A stretch of DNA of 64,000 nucleotides from Actinoplanes flavus (GCF_017592555.1 NZ_JAGFNS010000023.1:19188-83187), one strand, 5' to 3'. Positions 8,411-16,481 are shown, numbered from the stretch's first letter. The notes: generated by a model from the letters alone, not told the origin. Translations and numbers: made by a program.

Positions 8411-8510
8411 GCCTGGTCAGGGGTGGCGGTCGGGTCGGCGGCGAGCCAGGTCGGTGGCCTGCCTGGTCAGGGGTGGCGGTCGGGTCGGTGGTGAGTCAGG
8501 TCGGTGGCCT
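8411..8510. repeat. 50-bp tandem duplication at a gene end
   Basis: Bases 8411-8460 and 8461-8510 are direct copies of a 50-bp unit differing at three positions. A third, diverged partial copy may start at 8511. The second copy includes the stop codon and last codons of the ECF sigma gene. The first lies just outside and recreates the same end. This looks like a recent local duplication of the gene's 3' end. Confidence 0.85.
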
Positions 8511-9639
8511 GTCTGGTGAGGTAGCGGTGTTGGGCGGGGTCGGTGGTGAGTGCGGCGGCGCGCTGGTAGGCGGTGGCGGCTTCGGTGTGGTGGCCGAGTT
8601 GTCGTAGCAGGTGGGCGCGGGTGGCGTGGTAGACGTGGTAGCGGTCGAGGGCGGGGAGGGCGTCGAGGCCGGCGCGGGGTCCGTGGACTTCGGCGACGGC
8701 GATGGCGCGGTGGAGGGCGACGACCGGTGTGGGGGTGAGGGTGTGCAGGTGGTCGTAGAGGGCGAGGATCTGTGGCCAGTCGGTGGGGGTGCCGGTGTGG
8801 ACGGCGTTGATGGCTGCCTGGAGTTGGTAGGGGCCGGGCCGGTCGCGGCGTAGGCAGGTGCGGACGAGCCGGAGCCCTTCGTCGATCATGGCGGGATTCC
8901 AGCGGGTGCGGTCCTGGTCGGCCAGCAGGATGAGGTCGCCGGTTTCGGTGGTGCGGGCGGGGCGGCGGGTTTCGGTGAGCAGCATGAGGGCGAGCAGGCC
9001 GGTGGCTTCGGGTTCGTCGGGCATGAGGTCGGCGAGGATGCGGGTCAGGCGGATCGCTTCGGTCGCGGTGCGTTCCTCGTTGAAGATCAAGTACAGGGTG
9101 AGGAGTACGGCGGGCAGGCGCGCGGGCAGGTCGGCGTCTTCGGGGACGCGGTAGGGGATGCCGGCGTCGCGGATTTTGGCTTTGGCGCGGGTGAGGCGCT
9201 GGGCCATGGTGGTTTCCGGGACGAGGAAGGCGCGGGCGATCTCGGGTGTGGTGAGGCCGCCGAGCAGTCGCAGGGTGAGGGCGATGCGGGCGGCCGGGGC
9301 GAGGGCCGGGTGGCAGCAGGTGAAGATGAGCCGGAGCCGGTCGTCGGGTACGGCGGTGTCGTCTGTGGGTTCGGTGGGCCACCGTTGGTGGGCCTGGGCG
9401 TGTTTGTGGTGGCGGGTGGCGTCGCGGCGGAGCCGGTCGATGGCGTGGTGGCGGGCGGTGGTGATGATCCAGCCGGCGGGGCGGGGTGGGATGCCGGTGC
9501 GGGGCCAGGTGTGCAGGGCGGTGGTGAAGGCGTCTTGGACGGCGTCTTCGGCGAGGTCGATGTCGCCGAAGGTGCGGATGAGGACGGACACGGCCCGGCC
9601 GTACTCGGTGTGGAAGATGGTTTCGAGGGTGTCGGTCAT
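8467..9639 (-). CDS. ECF RNA polymerase sigma factor (ECF42 type)
   Basis: A 390-residue sigma factor. Region 2 (AEDAVQDAFTTALHTWP) and the helix GWIITTARHHAIDRLRR lie near the N-terminus. Region 4 follows (GGLTTPEIARAFLVPETTMA). A long C-terminal extension with TPR-like helices (DUF6596 type) fills residues ~190-390. That architecture and the DGPF gene immediately upstream identify the ECF42 group, in which the extension, not an anti-sigma factor, is thought to control activity. It ends inside a 50-bp tandem duplication. Confidence 0.88.
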   Translation of the reverse strand: MTDTLETIFHTEYGRAVSVLIRTFGDIDLAEDAVQDAFTTALHTWPRTGIPPRPAGWIITTARHHAIDRLRRDATRHHKHAQAHQRWPTEPTDDTAVPDDRLRLIFTCCHPALAPAARIALTLRLLGGLTTPEIARAFLVPETTMAQRLTRAKAKIRDAGIPYRVPEDADLPARLPAVLLTLYLIFNEERTATEAIRLTRILADLMPDEPEATGLLALMLLTETRRPARTTETGDLILLADQDRTRWNPAMIDEGLRLVRTCLRRDRPGPYQLQAAINAVHTGTPTDWPQILALYDHLHTLTPTPVVALHRAIAVAEVHGPRAGLDALPALDRYHVYHATRAHLLRQLGHHTEAATAYQRAAALTTDPAQHRYLTRQATDLTHHRPDRHP

Positions 9640-9657
9640 GGCCGTGTCCGCCGGGGT

Positions 9658-10005
9658 TCAGCCGGTGAAGGCGATGGGGCGGACCTCGATGGGCAGGCCG
9701 GTGATGCGGGCCATGCGGGCGGCCCAGGCGAGGGCGGCGTCGAGGTCGGGGGCGTTGATGGCGGTGAAGCCGCCGAGGTGTTCCTTGCCTTCGGCGTAGG
9801 GGCCGTCGGTGAGCAGGGGTTCGCCGTTGTTGTCGCGGACGACGGTGGCGGTGGCGGTGGGGTGCAGGGCGGTGGTGTAGAGCCAGGCGCCGGTGGCTTT
9901 CATCTCGTCGTTGAGGTCGGCGAGTTCTTTCATGACCGGTTCGAGGGCTTCGGGTGGGGGCGGGTCGCCGACGGGCTGGTACATGGCGAGCAGGTATTGG
10001 CGCAT
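9658..10005 (-). CDS. DGPF-domain (YCII-related) protein
   Basis: A 115-residue protein with the hallmark LLTDGPYAEGKEHLGGF near residues 63-80, which defines the DGPF/YCII-related family. It is encoded 18 bases ahead of the ECF42 sigma factor on the same strand, the standard operon for that group. DGPF genes are typical targets of ECF42 factors; the biochemical role is not established. The ATG at 10005 is used because residues upstream of it are not family-like and a purine-rich ribosome-binding site precedes it. Confidence 0.88.
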   Translation of the reverse strand: MRQYLLAMYQPVGDPPPPEALEPVMKELADLNDEMKATGAWLYTTALHPTATATVVRDNNGEPLLTDGPYAEGKEHLGGFTAINAPDLDAALAWAARMARITGLPIEVRPIAFTG

Positions 10006-10096
10006 GGTGTGGCTCCTCGTCGTGTGCGGGGCTCTTTCGTGGTCTACACGAACGGGCTGGGCCGGATACGACATCGGGCCGGGTTTTCGGGGAGAA

Positions 10097-10130
10097 AAAA
10101 CGGGGCCGCGCGGATGCGCGGCCCCGTTTT
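10097..10130. terminator. rho-independent terminator after ohr
   Basis: Perfect 15-bp inverted repeat (AAAACGGGGCCGCGC at 10097-10111 and its complement at 10116-10130) with a GGAT loop. It lies just past the ohr stop codon in the minus direction, with a T-rich tract on that strand. It separates ohr from the DGPF gene. Confidence 0.85.
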
Positions 10131-10139
10131 GCGGGGTGG

Positions 10140-10559
10140 TCAGGCCAGGGTGATCTGGACGTCGACGTTGCCGCGGGTGGCGTTGGAGTAGGGGCAGAGC
10201 TGGTGGGCGGCGTCGAGCAGGCTCTTGGCGGTGGTCTCGTCGAGGCCGGGGAGTTCGGCTTCGATGGCGGCGGTGAGGCCGAAGCCGCCGGTGGGCAGGG
10301 GGCCGATGCCGACGTCGACGGTGATGGCGGTGTCGGTGAGGGTGATCTTCTGGTTGGCGGCGACGCGTTTGAGGGCGCTGTGGAAGCAGGCGGCGTAGCC
10401 GGCGGCGAAGAGCTGCTCGGGGTTGGTGAGCTGGCCGCCGGGGCCGCCGAGCTCCTTCGGGACGGCGAGGTCGAGGTCGAGGACGCCGTCGCTGGAGCGG
10501 ACGTGGCCGCTGCGGCCGTCACCGGTCGCGGTGGCGGAGGCGGTGTAGAGGGCGGTCAT
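10140..10559 (-). CDS. ohr: organic hydroperoxide resistance protein Ohr
   Basis: A 139-residue Ohr/OsmC peroxidase that reduces organic and lipid hydroperoxides in the cytoplasm using lipoyl-type thiols. The two active-site cysteines are in YAACFHSAL (about residue 58) and QLCPYSNATRGN (about residue 122), both in the expected context. The length matches the family. The MarR-type regulator OhrR is encoded immediately upstream on the same strand, 12 bases away, giving the usual ohrR-ohr operon. Confidence 0.93.
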   Translation of the reverse strand: MTALYTASATATGDGRSGHVRSSDGVLDLDLAVPKELGGPGGQLTNPEQLFAAGYAACFHSALKRVAANQKITLTDTAITVDVGIGPLPTGGFGLTAAIEAELPGLDETTAKSLLDAAHQLCPYSNATRGNVDVQITLA

Positions 10560-10571
10560 GGGTGGCCTTTC

Positions 10572-11000
10572 TCAAGGGGTGGCCCGGCCGCGGGCGCGGC
10601 TGAGCAGGTGGTGCAGTTGGGTGAGCTCGTCGAGGGTGAGCCCGGTGGCGCAGACGAGTTGCTGGGTGAGGTCGCCGACGGCTTGCTGGAGGGCGAGGCC
10701 GGTGGCGGTGGGGTGGATGACGACGGTGCGTTCGTCGTGGGTGCCGCGTTCGCGGCGGATGTGGCCCTGGGTTTCGAGGCGTTTGAGTAGTGGCGAGAGG
10801 GTGCCGCTGTCCAGGCGCAGGGTGCGGCCGAGGTCACGCACCGTGGTGGGGCCGTCGTGCCAGAGCACGCGCAGGACGAGGTATTGGGGGTAGGTGAGGC
10901 CGTGCGGGTCGAGGTGGGGTCGGTAGAGGGCGGTCATGGCGCGGCTGGCCGCGTAGAGCTGGAAGCAGATCATCTGGTCCAGGGCGGTGCTCTCACGCAT
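10572..11000 (-). CDS. ohrR: MarR-family peroxide sensor OhrR
   Basis: A 142-residue winged-helix repressor. The peroxide-sensing cysteine is in DQMICFQLYAAS (Cys12 with the start at 11000), the place where OhrR proteins carry it. The DNA-binding wing (SPLLKRLETQGHIRRERGTHDERTV) is clear. The frame is open to 11060, but the extra 20 residues run through the operator region, so ATG 11000 is chosen. It should repress itself and ohr by binding the GTTGTGCACAAC palindrome 26 bases upstream. Confidence 0.9.
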   Translation of the reverse strand: MRESTALDQMICFQLYAASRAMTALYRPHLDPHGLTYPQYLVLRVLWHDGPTTVRDLGRTLRLDSGTLSPLLKRLETQGHIRRERGTHDERTVVIHPTATGLALQQAVGDLTQQLVCATGLTLDELTQLHHLLSRARGRATP

Positions 11001-11025
11001 GCCGTGAACAGTAGTGCCCAACTTA

Positions 11026-11037
11026 GTTGTGCACAAC
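11026..11037. promoter_or_regulatory. OhrR operator palindrome
   Basis: Perfect 12-base palindrome GTTGTGCACAAC between the divergent ohrR (start 11000, minus) and GNAT (start 11080, plus) genes. Size, symmetry and position fit a MarR-dimer site that would control ohrR-ohr and perhaps the GNAT gene. Confidence 0.7.
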
Positions 11038-11079
11038 CGAATGGTGCCGACGGTCACCACCGTGTGTGATCATGCGGCC

Positions 11080-11583
11080 ATGTCGTCCATCCGCTTCCTC
11101 ACCCTCTCCCCCACCGTGCTGACCGCACTGGTGGCCGGAGACCTCGACGCCGCCAGCGCGGCGGCCGGTCACCCGCTGAGCCAGTACCTCGTCGAGGAGA
11201 GCTGGCTCTGGGAGGTCCGTCTCGACGACATCGCCCGTGATCCGGAGGCCGCCGAGTGGATCGCCCGCGCCGCCGTCGCCGAACCCGAGGGCATCGTCGT
11301 CGGGCACGGCGGGTTCCACGGGCCACCCGACGCCGACGGGGTGGTCGAGGTCGCGTACTCGGTCGACCCGGCCCACCGGCGGCGCGGGTACGCGAAAGCC
11401 ATGCTCGCCGCGCTGCTGGCCCGCGCCGACGAGGACCCGCGGGTCACCGCGGTCCGGGCCAGCATCCGGCCGGACAACGTCGGCTCCCGGGCGGTGATCG
11501 CCGGATTCGGCTTCCGCAAGATCGGTGAGCAGTGGGACCCGGAGGACGGTCTCGAAGACGTCTGGCTGCGCCCGGCGGCCTGA
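11080..11583 (+). CDS. GNAT-family N-acetyltransferase
   Basis: A 167-residue acetyltransferase with motif A VVEVAYSVDPAHRRRGYAKA near residue 90 (RRRGYA acetyl-CoA loop), followed by VRASIRPDNVGSRAVIAGFG (motif B). It resembles RimJ/RimL-type enzymes that acetylate protein N-termini or small molecules; the substrate is unknown. The ATG at 11080 is used; the longer frame reaches back into the OhrR operator. A strong bidirectional terminator follows its stop. Confidence 0.82.
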   Translation: MSSIRFLTLSPTVLTALVAGDLDAASAAAGHPLSQYLVEESWLWEVRLDDIARDPEAAEWIARAAVAEPEGIVVGHGGFHGPPDADGVVEVAYSVDPAHRRRGYAKAMLAALLARADEDPRVTAVRASIRPDNVGSRAVIAGFGFRKIGEQWDPEDGLEDVWLRPAA

Positions 11584-11587
11584 AGCG

Positions 11588-11631
11588 CCGCCGGGGCCGT
11601 CCGCACCTGATCAGTGCGGCGGCCCCGGCGG
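11588..11631. terminator. bidirectional terminator between GNAT and fliA
   Basis: A long GC-rich inverted repeat (CCGCCGGGGCCGTCCGCAC at 11588-11606 and its near-complement at 11614-11631, one mismatch) with a 7-base loop lies between the convergent GNAT and fliA stops. Confidence 0.8.
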
Positions 11632-11642
11632 GTGGATCCGGC

Positions 11643-12497
11643 TCACGCGGCGGCGGCCAGGCGCTGCCCGTGGACGTCGGTGGCCGACAGCCGGGTGCTC
11701 ATCGTGCTGCGCGCGGCGATCTGCGCGACGTAGCCGGCCCGGCGCCGGGCCGCGCAGCCGTCCTTGCCGGCCGGGGCGTCCTTCTGCTCCATGTGCCGGG
11801 TCAGGCCGTCGCGCAGCAGCGCCAGCGCCTCGGTGCGCAGCTGCGACACCCGCGACTCGGTCACGCCCAGGCCGGCGGCGACCTCCGCCAGCGGCCGTTC
11901 CTGCAGGAACGTCGCCTCCACCACGCGCCGCAGCCGCTCCGGCAGGACCGCGACCGCGTCGTGCAGGTAGCCCAGCCGCTCCCGGTGCAGCAGCAGTTCC
12001 TCCGGGTTCATCGAGGTCTCGGTGACCATGTCGTCGGCGCCGGCGGTGAAGCCCTGCAGTGACAGCACGGCGGCGCGCTGCACGTCGTCGTCGACGCCGG
12101 CCAGTTCGCCGACCGCGACACCGAGCAGCTCGGCCAGTTCCTCCGGCGTCGGGGTGCGGCCCAGCTGGCGGGTCAGTTCCTCGCGGGCCACGTCGGCGCG
12201 GCGGGCCCGGGCCCGGACCGACCGGCTGGCCCAGTCCATGCTGCGCAGTTCGTCGAGCAGGGCGCCGCGGACCCGGACCGCCGCGAACCGGCCGAACGGG
12301 ATGCCGCGCTCGGCGTCGTACGCCTGGGCGGCGGTGACCAGCGCGGCGTAGCCGGCTGAGGCGAGATCGTCGCGGTGCACGTGCGGCGGCACCTTGAACA
12401 GCATCTCGCGGACCATGTGACCGACCAGCGCCATGTTGTCGCGGATGAGCTGCTCCTGGTCGCGGGTGACGGACTTCGGCTGGGCGGTGGCGGTCAT
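11643..12497 (-). CDS. fliA: sigma-70 factor of the FliA/WhiG family
   Basis: A 284-residue alternative sigma factor. Region 2 appears as HRDDLASAGYAALVTAAQAY with RFAAVRVRGALLDELRSMDW (regions 2.3-2.4), typical of sigma-28. Region 3 (RTPTPEELAELLGV) and region 4 (LAEVAAGLGVTESRVSQLRT) follow. Members drive flagellar, chemotaxis or sporulation genes. Together with a chemotaxis receptor gene 4 kb away, it suits an organism with motile spores. The C-terminal ~45 residues beyond region 4 are an unusual extension. Alternatively it could be a WhiG-like developmental sigma factor. Confidence 0.85.
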   Translation of the reverse strand: MTATAQPKSVTRDQEQLIRDNMALVGHMVREMLFKVPPHVHRDDLASAGYAALVTAAQAYDAERGIPFGRFAAVRVRGALLDELRSMDWASRSVRARARRADVAREELTRQLGRTPTPEELAELLGVAVGELAGVDDDVQRAAVLSLQGFTAGADDMVTETSMNPEELLLHRERLGYLHDAVAVLPERLRRVVEATFLQERPLAEVAAGLGVTESRVSQLRTEALALLRDGLTRHMEQKDAPAGKDGCAARRRAGYVAQIAARSTMSTRLSATDVHGQRLAAAA

Positions 12498-12630
12498 TTC
12501 GGTTCCCCCTGTGTCGGCTGACTGGCTGACAGGAGGAACTTTTCGTTGCTACGGGTGCAGCCCGCGGGCGCTTTCGGTTGCCGCTCGGGTGCACCGGCTT
12601 TTTCTTCTCAAGTCGGGGATCGTGCCGCTG

Positions 12631-13335
12631 TCAGCGGTCGGCGGCCGCTCCCGAGGGCTCCTCGGGGCCGGCGATCACGACCTGCTCGACGGCGGCCTTG
12701 AACAGGTCGAGGGGGCCGCCCTCGGGTTCCTGCTCCTCGAGCAGGGCGAGCAGCAGGTGGCCGGTGCCGACGCGGTCGTGGCCCAGCCGCAGCGCCTCGC
12801 GGAAGGTGAGTTCCAGGGCCTTGCGGGCGCGGATGTCGAACGGGATCAGCGGCCGCGGTTCGGCTTCGCCGGCCGGCAGGACGGCGACGACCGCGGAACG
12901 GACCTCGTCGAGGCTGCGGCCCTGAGCGGTGACGGCCTGTACGGCGAGGGAGTCCGGCTGGTCGAGCACCCCGAGCACGAGATGCCCGGGGCTGATCTCC
13001 GGGTGGCGCAGCCGGGCGGCGTGGGCCATCGAGGCGACCACCGCGGCGCGGGCGGGATCGGTGTAGCGGTGGAAGCCGGCGGACGGGTCGGGGCCGTCCT
13101 TGGGTGGCACGAACCGTTTCTGTGCGGCCTGTTTGCTGACGCCGAGGCTGCGGCCGATCTCGGTCCAGGAGGCGCCGGAGCGGCGGGCCTGGTCGACGAA
13201 GTGGCCGATCAGGTGGTCGGACAGCTCGCCGAGGTAGTCGCCGAGCACGACGGCGCCGGCGAGACGGTCGAGGGGGCCGTCCGGGTGGTTGGTGGTGATC
13301 GCATTGATCAGGTCGTCAAGACGCACTGTCTCCAT
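12631..13335 (-). CDS. HTH plus Clp N-terminal repeat protein
   Basis: A 234-residue protein. An N-terminal helical region contains a helix-turn-helix (SWTEIGRSLGVSKQAAQKRF, about residues 55-75). The C-terminal half holds two Clp_N repeats (ARLRHPEISPGHLVLGVLDQ and ALRLGHDRVGTGHLLLALLE). There is no AAA module, so it is not a Clp ATPase; it may be a regulator or a substrate-binding helper. Its start codon lies inside a 15-bp-arm palindrome, with a second palindrome behind it, which strongly suggests autoregulation. Confidence 0.8.
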   Translation of the reverse strand: METVRLDDLINAITTNHPDGPLDRLAGAVVLGDYLGELSDHLIGHFVDQARRSGASWTEIGRSLGVSKQAAQKRFVPPKDGPDPSAGFHRYTDPARAAVVASMAHAARLRHPEISPGHLVLGVLDQPDSLAVQAVTAQGRSLDEVRSAVVAVLPAGEAEPRPLIPFDIRARKALELTFREALRLGHDRVGTGHLLLALLEEQEPEGGPLDLFKAAVEQVVIAGPEEPSGAAADR

Positions 13336-13387
13336 GCCGTCAACCTTAGGTTGACGGCATGGAGAGCGTCAACTCAAAGTTGACGCT
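13331..13387. promoter_or_regulatory. paired GTCAAC/GTTGAC palindromes
   Basis: Two inverted repeats sit side by side. The first has perfect 15-base arms (13331-13345 and 13349-13363, spacer TTA) and includes the ATG of the Clp-N/HTH gene. The second has 10-base arms (13365-13374 and 13378-13387, spacer CAA) and overlaps the stop of the DUF6204 gene. Both share GTCAAC facing GTTGAC, the pattern expected of tandem sites for one dimeric regulator. Confidence 0.75.
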
Positions 13388-13727
13388 GGCGGCCGCGTTT
13401 ACCAAGCGGGATCTCCGACATGTCGACGGTCTGCGAGGTGATCCGCTTGAAGCCGTACCCGCGTTCGGTCATCCACGCCGCCGCCTTGGCCTCGGCCCGC
13501 GCCGTCACCTTCGGGATCTCCCGCTCGTCGTCGACCCGCTCAGCGAACCGGAAGCAGAAGAACGGCCGCGCGGCCAGGTCGTAGGTGAGATGACCCTGCT
13601 CGGTGTACTCCACGGCGAGGATGTCGGCGTGCCGGTCACCGGCGGCGATCAGCTCGGCTCGCTGGGCGTCGGACAGGTTGTCGAAGGATCCGCGAACGGT
13701 GACGCGGATCGTGCGGCTGGTGCTCAT
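13374..13727 (-). CDS. DUF6204-family protein
   Basis: A 117-residue protein that matches the small actinobacterial DUF6204 family in overall sequence (TIRVTVRGSFDNLSDAQRAE at the N-terminus, then HADILAVEYTEQGHLTYDLA). Its function is unknown. It reads in the same direction as the Clp-N/HTH gene, and its last codons overlap the second palindrome there, so a regulator bound at that site could also affect the end of this transcript. Confidence 0.7.
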   Translation of the reverse strand: MSTSRTIRVTVRGSFDNLSDAQRAELIAAGDRHADILAVEYTEQGHLTYDLAARPFFCFRFAERVDDEREIPKVTARAEAKAAAWMTERGYGFKRITSQTVDMSEIPLGKRGRQRQL

Positions 13728-13743
13728 CGCGCCAGTATCGGCC

Positions 13744-14559
13744 TCACCGGCCCGGCGCTCGAACGAATTCCCGGGCCCCGCGCAACCGCACCCTCAACAG
13801 CTTCTGCGCGCGCCCGGTGACCAGCCGCAGGTCGGCGGGCCGCCGCAGGCCCAGCTCGGCGATCCGCGCCGCCGGGATCGCGGCCGGATCCAGGCCGTCG
13901 CGCCGCGCCACCAGCACCCCCAGGTCGTAGCGGCTGATCGCATCGGCGCCGGCCACGTTGAGCACCCCGGGGTAGTCGCCGGCCGCCAGCTCCAGCAGCG
14001 CATCGGCCAGATCGTCGACGTGCACCGGCTTACGGATCTCGTCGGTGAACAGCGCGCCCGCCACCCGGCCCGCGATCAGATCGTGGGTCAGGACCTCGTG
14101 GGCGCCCCGCCCGTCACCCAGGATGAGCGAGGTACGCACGATCGCCGCCCCCGGGTCGATGGCCCGCACCGCCGTCTCGGCCGCCGCCTTGGCCGCCCCG
14201 TACGCGTACACCGGATCGGGCACCGCGTCCTCGTCGTACTCCCCCAGCCGGCCGGAGAAGATCGCGTCACTGGAGACGTGCACCAGCCGGATCCCGGCCG
14301 CGGCCAGCGCCACATGGGCGGCGCCGTCGGCGGTGGCCGGCCAGTCGCCGCGGTCCCGGCCGGCCGCGGTGTGCACGATCGCGCCGGGGCGCACCCGCGC
14401 CACCACCCGCCGCACGTCGGCGAGATCCCGGATGTCCAGGCGCACCGGCGACGCCGTCAGCGACGCGCCGACCGCCTCGAACCCGGCCGTCGCCGCCCGC
14501 GCCATCACCCGCCGGCCCAGCGAACCGGTGGCGCCGGTCACCAGCAGCCGCCGGGTCAC
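13744..14559 (-). CDS. NAD-dependent epimerase/RmlD-like reductase
   Basis: A 271-residue Rossmann-fold protein. GATGSLGRR near the N-terminus is the dinucleotide-binding loop, and YAYGAAKAAAE near residue 140 contains the catalytic YxxxK of extended short-chain dehydrogenases. It is closest in feel to RmlD (dTDP-4-dehydrorhamnose reductase) or SDR sugar epimerases. The GTG at 14559 overlaps the stop of the membrane-protein gene by four bases. That start is preferred over a long Gly/Arg-rich extension and places the gene at the end of the GntR-ABC operon. Confidence 0.8.
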   Translation of the reverse strand: MTRRLLVTGATGSLGRRVMARAATAGFEAVGASLTASPVRLDIRDLADVRRVVARVRPGAIVHTAAGRDRGDWPATADGAAHVALAAAGIRLVHVSSDAIFSGRLGEYDEDAVPDPVYAYGAAKAAAETAVRAIDPGAAIVRTSLILGDGRGAHEVLTHDLIAGRVAGALFTDEIRKPVHVDDLADALLELAAGDYPGVLNVAGADAISRYDLGVLVARRDGLDPAAIPAARIAELGLRRPADLRLVTGRAQKLLRVRLRGAREFVRAPGR

Positions 14560-15257
14560 GCCGCCACCCGGGTACGCACCGGCACGTCCCGCAGCACCGC
14601 CCACAGCAGCGCCCACCCGGCCGCCACCGCCACCACCGTGACCACGGCGATCTCCGGCGCGCTGGTCAGCCCCCAGCGGGTGAACGGCAGACTGACGAAA
14701 CCGTTGGCTCCCCCGCTGACACTCAGCAGCGCCGCGGCCGGCACCAGCGCCAGCAGGCCGCCGCCCTCGTCGCGGTAGAAGGCGCCACCGACCAGCGCGC
14801 CGGTCATCATCCACACCGCCAGCATGCTCGCGTACGCCAGCAGGATCATCGGGTGGTCGCCGGCCTCGAACACCCGCTGATCCTGCAACGTGCGGGTCCA
14901 GCCGGCCGCGCGGTAGACCACCGCCTCCACCGCGTACGCGCCGGTGACCAGCACGGCCAGCAGACCCACCGTCACCAGCTGGAAGACCGGGTGCTGCACC
15001 AGGAACTCCCGGCGGGTGCGGCCGTGGGTGAGCACCGTCGACAGCAGAGCGGCCGCACTGTAGCCGTAACCGGCCGCCAGCCACGGCAGCACCTGGCCGG
15101 TGATGTCCACCGCCGACACGGTGACCTCGGTGAACAACGCGGCCACCGCCACGATCACGGCCACCAGCAGGTAGACGGCGAGCAGGAAGCCCACCAGCAC
15201 GACGGTGTGGCTGGACAGCAGATACCGCAGGATCGGCCAGCGGTTCACTCTAGACAC
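14556..15257 (-). CDS. multi-pass membrane protein, probable ABC permease
   Basis: A 233-residue protein with about six hydrophobic segments, among them VVLVGFLLAVYLLVAVIVAV and AEIAVVTVVAVAAGWALLWA-like stretches at the two ends. It is encoded between an ABC ATPase (8-base overlap) and a reductase (4-base overlap), so it is most likely the membrane half of the transporter. No permease signature motif is visible, which is normal for YtrB-associated permeases. The substrate is unknown. Confidence 0.7.
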   Translation of the reverse strand: MSRVNRWPILRYLLSSHTVVLVGFLLAVYLLVAVIVAVAALFTEVTVSAVDITGQVLPWLAAGYGYSAAALLSTVLTHGRTRREFLVQHPVFQLVTVGLLAVLVTGAYAVEAVVYRAAGWTRTLQDQRVFEAGDHPMILLAYASMLAVWMMTGALVGGAFYRDEGGGLLALVPAAALLSVSGGANGFVSLPFTRWGLTSAPEIAVVTVVAVAAGWALLWAVLRDVPVRTRVAA

Positions 15258-16113
15258 CTCCGGTCAGATGGATGAACAGGTCCTGCACGGCCACCGGGCC
15301 CAGTTGCAGACCGTGCAGGCGGGCCGCCTCCCGGTCCGGTTCGGCCAGCGCGCCGTAGACGGTGACCTCCTTGGTCGGGCCCAGACTGCGCTCGCCGAGC
15401 ACGGTCAGGCCGGTGACGAAATCGTCGACCAGCGCCGCCGGGCCGGTCACCGCCACCCCACGGGTACGCAGGTCGTCGACGTCCTCACGCAACAGCAGCC
15501 GGCCCCGGTGCAGGATCAGCACCTGCTCGAACAGCGGGCTCTGCTCCTCGATCAGATGGGTGGACAGCAGGAACGTCCGCGGATGGGCCACGTAGTCGGC
15601 CAGCAGCTCGTCGGCGAAGATCCGCCGGCCGGGCGCGTCCATGCCCAGGTGGGCCTCGTCGAACATGGTCAGCGGGGCGCGTGAGGCCAGGCCGACGACG
15701 ATGCCGAAGGCCGACCGCTGCCCACGCGACAGGCTGCCGAGCGTCTGCCGGCGTGACAGGCCGAAGCGGTCGAGCAGCGCGGCAGCGTACCCCTGATCAT
15801 GGGTTTTGCGCAGTGCCCGGGCCATGTCGAGGATGTCGCCGAGCCGGTCGATGCCGTCGCCGAGGCCGCCGTCCTCGCGGATCAGGCAGATCCGGGAGGT
15901 GGCGCGCGGATTCTCGAAGACCGGCTCGCCGTCCAGCAGCACCCGGCCGGCGCTGGGCTTGCGGAACCCGGCGAGGGTGGCCAGCAGGGTGGTCTTGCCG
16001 GCGCCGTTGCGGCCCAGCAGGCCGTAGATGCGCCCGGGGGTGAGGTCCAGGTCGAGCGCGTCCAGGGCGGTGGTCTCGCCGTAGCGGACGCACAGGTCGG
16101 TGGTGGTGATCAT
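15250..16113 (-). CDS. ABC transporter ATP-binding protein (YtrB-like)
   Basis: A 287-residue ATPase. Walker A is GRNGAGKTTL near residue 34, the signature is LSRGQR near 135, Walker B is PLTMFDEAHLGMD near 155 and the H-loop is LSTHL. The usual Q-loop Gln is not obvious: the segment reads ICLIREDGG. It overlaps the GntR regulator by four bases upstream and the permease by eight downstream. A YtrA-type regulator plus ATPase plus permease is the standard layout of cell-envelope-stress ABC operons. Confidence 0.9.
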   Translation of the reverse strand: MITTTDLCVRYGETTALDALDLDLTPGRIYGLLGRNGAGKTTLLATLAGFRKPSAGRVLLDGEPVFENPRATSRICLIREDGGLGDGIDRLGDILDMARALRKTHDQGYAAALLDRFGLSRRQTLGSLSRGQRSAFGIVVGLASRAPLTMFDEAHLGMDAPGRRIFADELLADYVAHPRTFLLSTHLIEEQSPLFEQVLILHRGRLLLREDVDDLRTRGVAVTGPAALVDDFVTGLTVLGERSLGPTKEVTVYGALAEPDREAARLHGLQLGPVAVQDLFIHLTGGV

Positions 16114-16481
16114 CGGCCGTCTCCCGGGGAGGTGAGCTGGTGGATGCGGGCCACGATGTCGGCGACCGGAATGCCCAGCGTGCGGGCCTCGGCGATCATC
16201 GGCTCGAGCACCTCGCCGAAGAAGCGCTCCCGCCGCCGGTCCCGCAGCCGCCGCTGGGCGCCGGCGCTGACGAACATGCCGACGCCGCGCCGCTTATAGA
16301 TGACGCCCTCGTCGACGAGCTGCTGGAAGGCCTTCGCGGCGGTGGCCGGGTTGATGCGGTAGTAGGCCGCGTACTGGTTGGTGGACATCACCTGCTGGTC
16401 GTCGGTGAGCACCCCGCGCAGCACATCGTCCTTGATCCGGTCGGCGATCTGCCGATAGATCGGGCTGCGGTCGTCGAACAT
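16110..16481 (-). CDS. GntR regulator, YtrA subfamily
   Basis: A 123-residue short GntR protein: winged helix (STNQYAAYYRINPATAAKAF near residue 33) followed by a C-terminal two-helix dimerisation tail instead of an effector domain, which defines YtrA. It leads the ABC operon and should repress it. A loose inverted repeat (GGTTC at 16494-16498 and GAACC at 16513-16517) just upstream of the start may be its operator. Confidence 0.88.
   Translation of the reverse strand: MFDDRSPIYRQIADRIKDDVLRGVLTDDQQVMSTNQYAAYYRINPATAAKAFQQLVDEGVIYKRRGVGMFVSAGAQRRLRDRRRERFFGEVLEPMIAEARTLGIPVADIVARIHQLTSPGDGR

Noticed and set aside
8417..10522. Minus-strand reading frame of about 700 codons
   Set aside because: Runs through ECF42, DGPF and Ohr genes out of frame and is Pro/Arg/Ser simple sequence.
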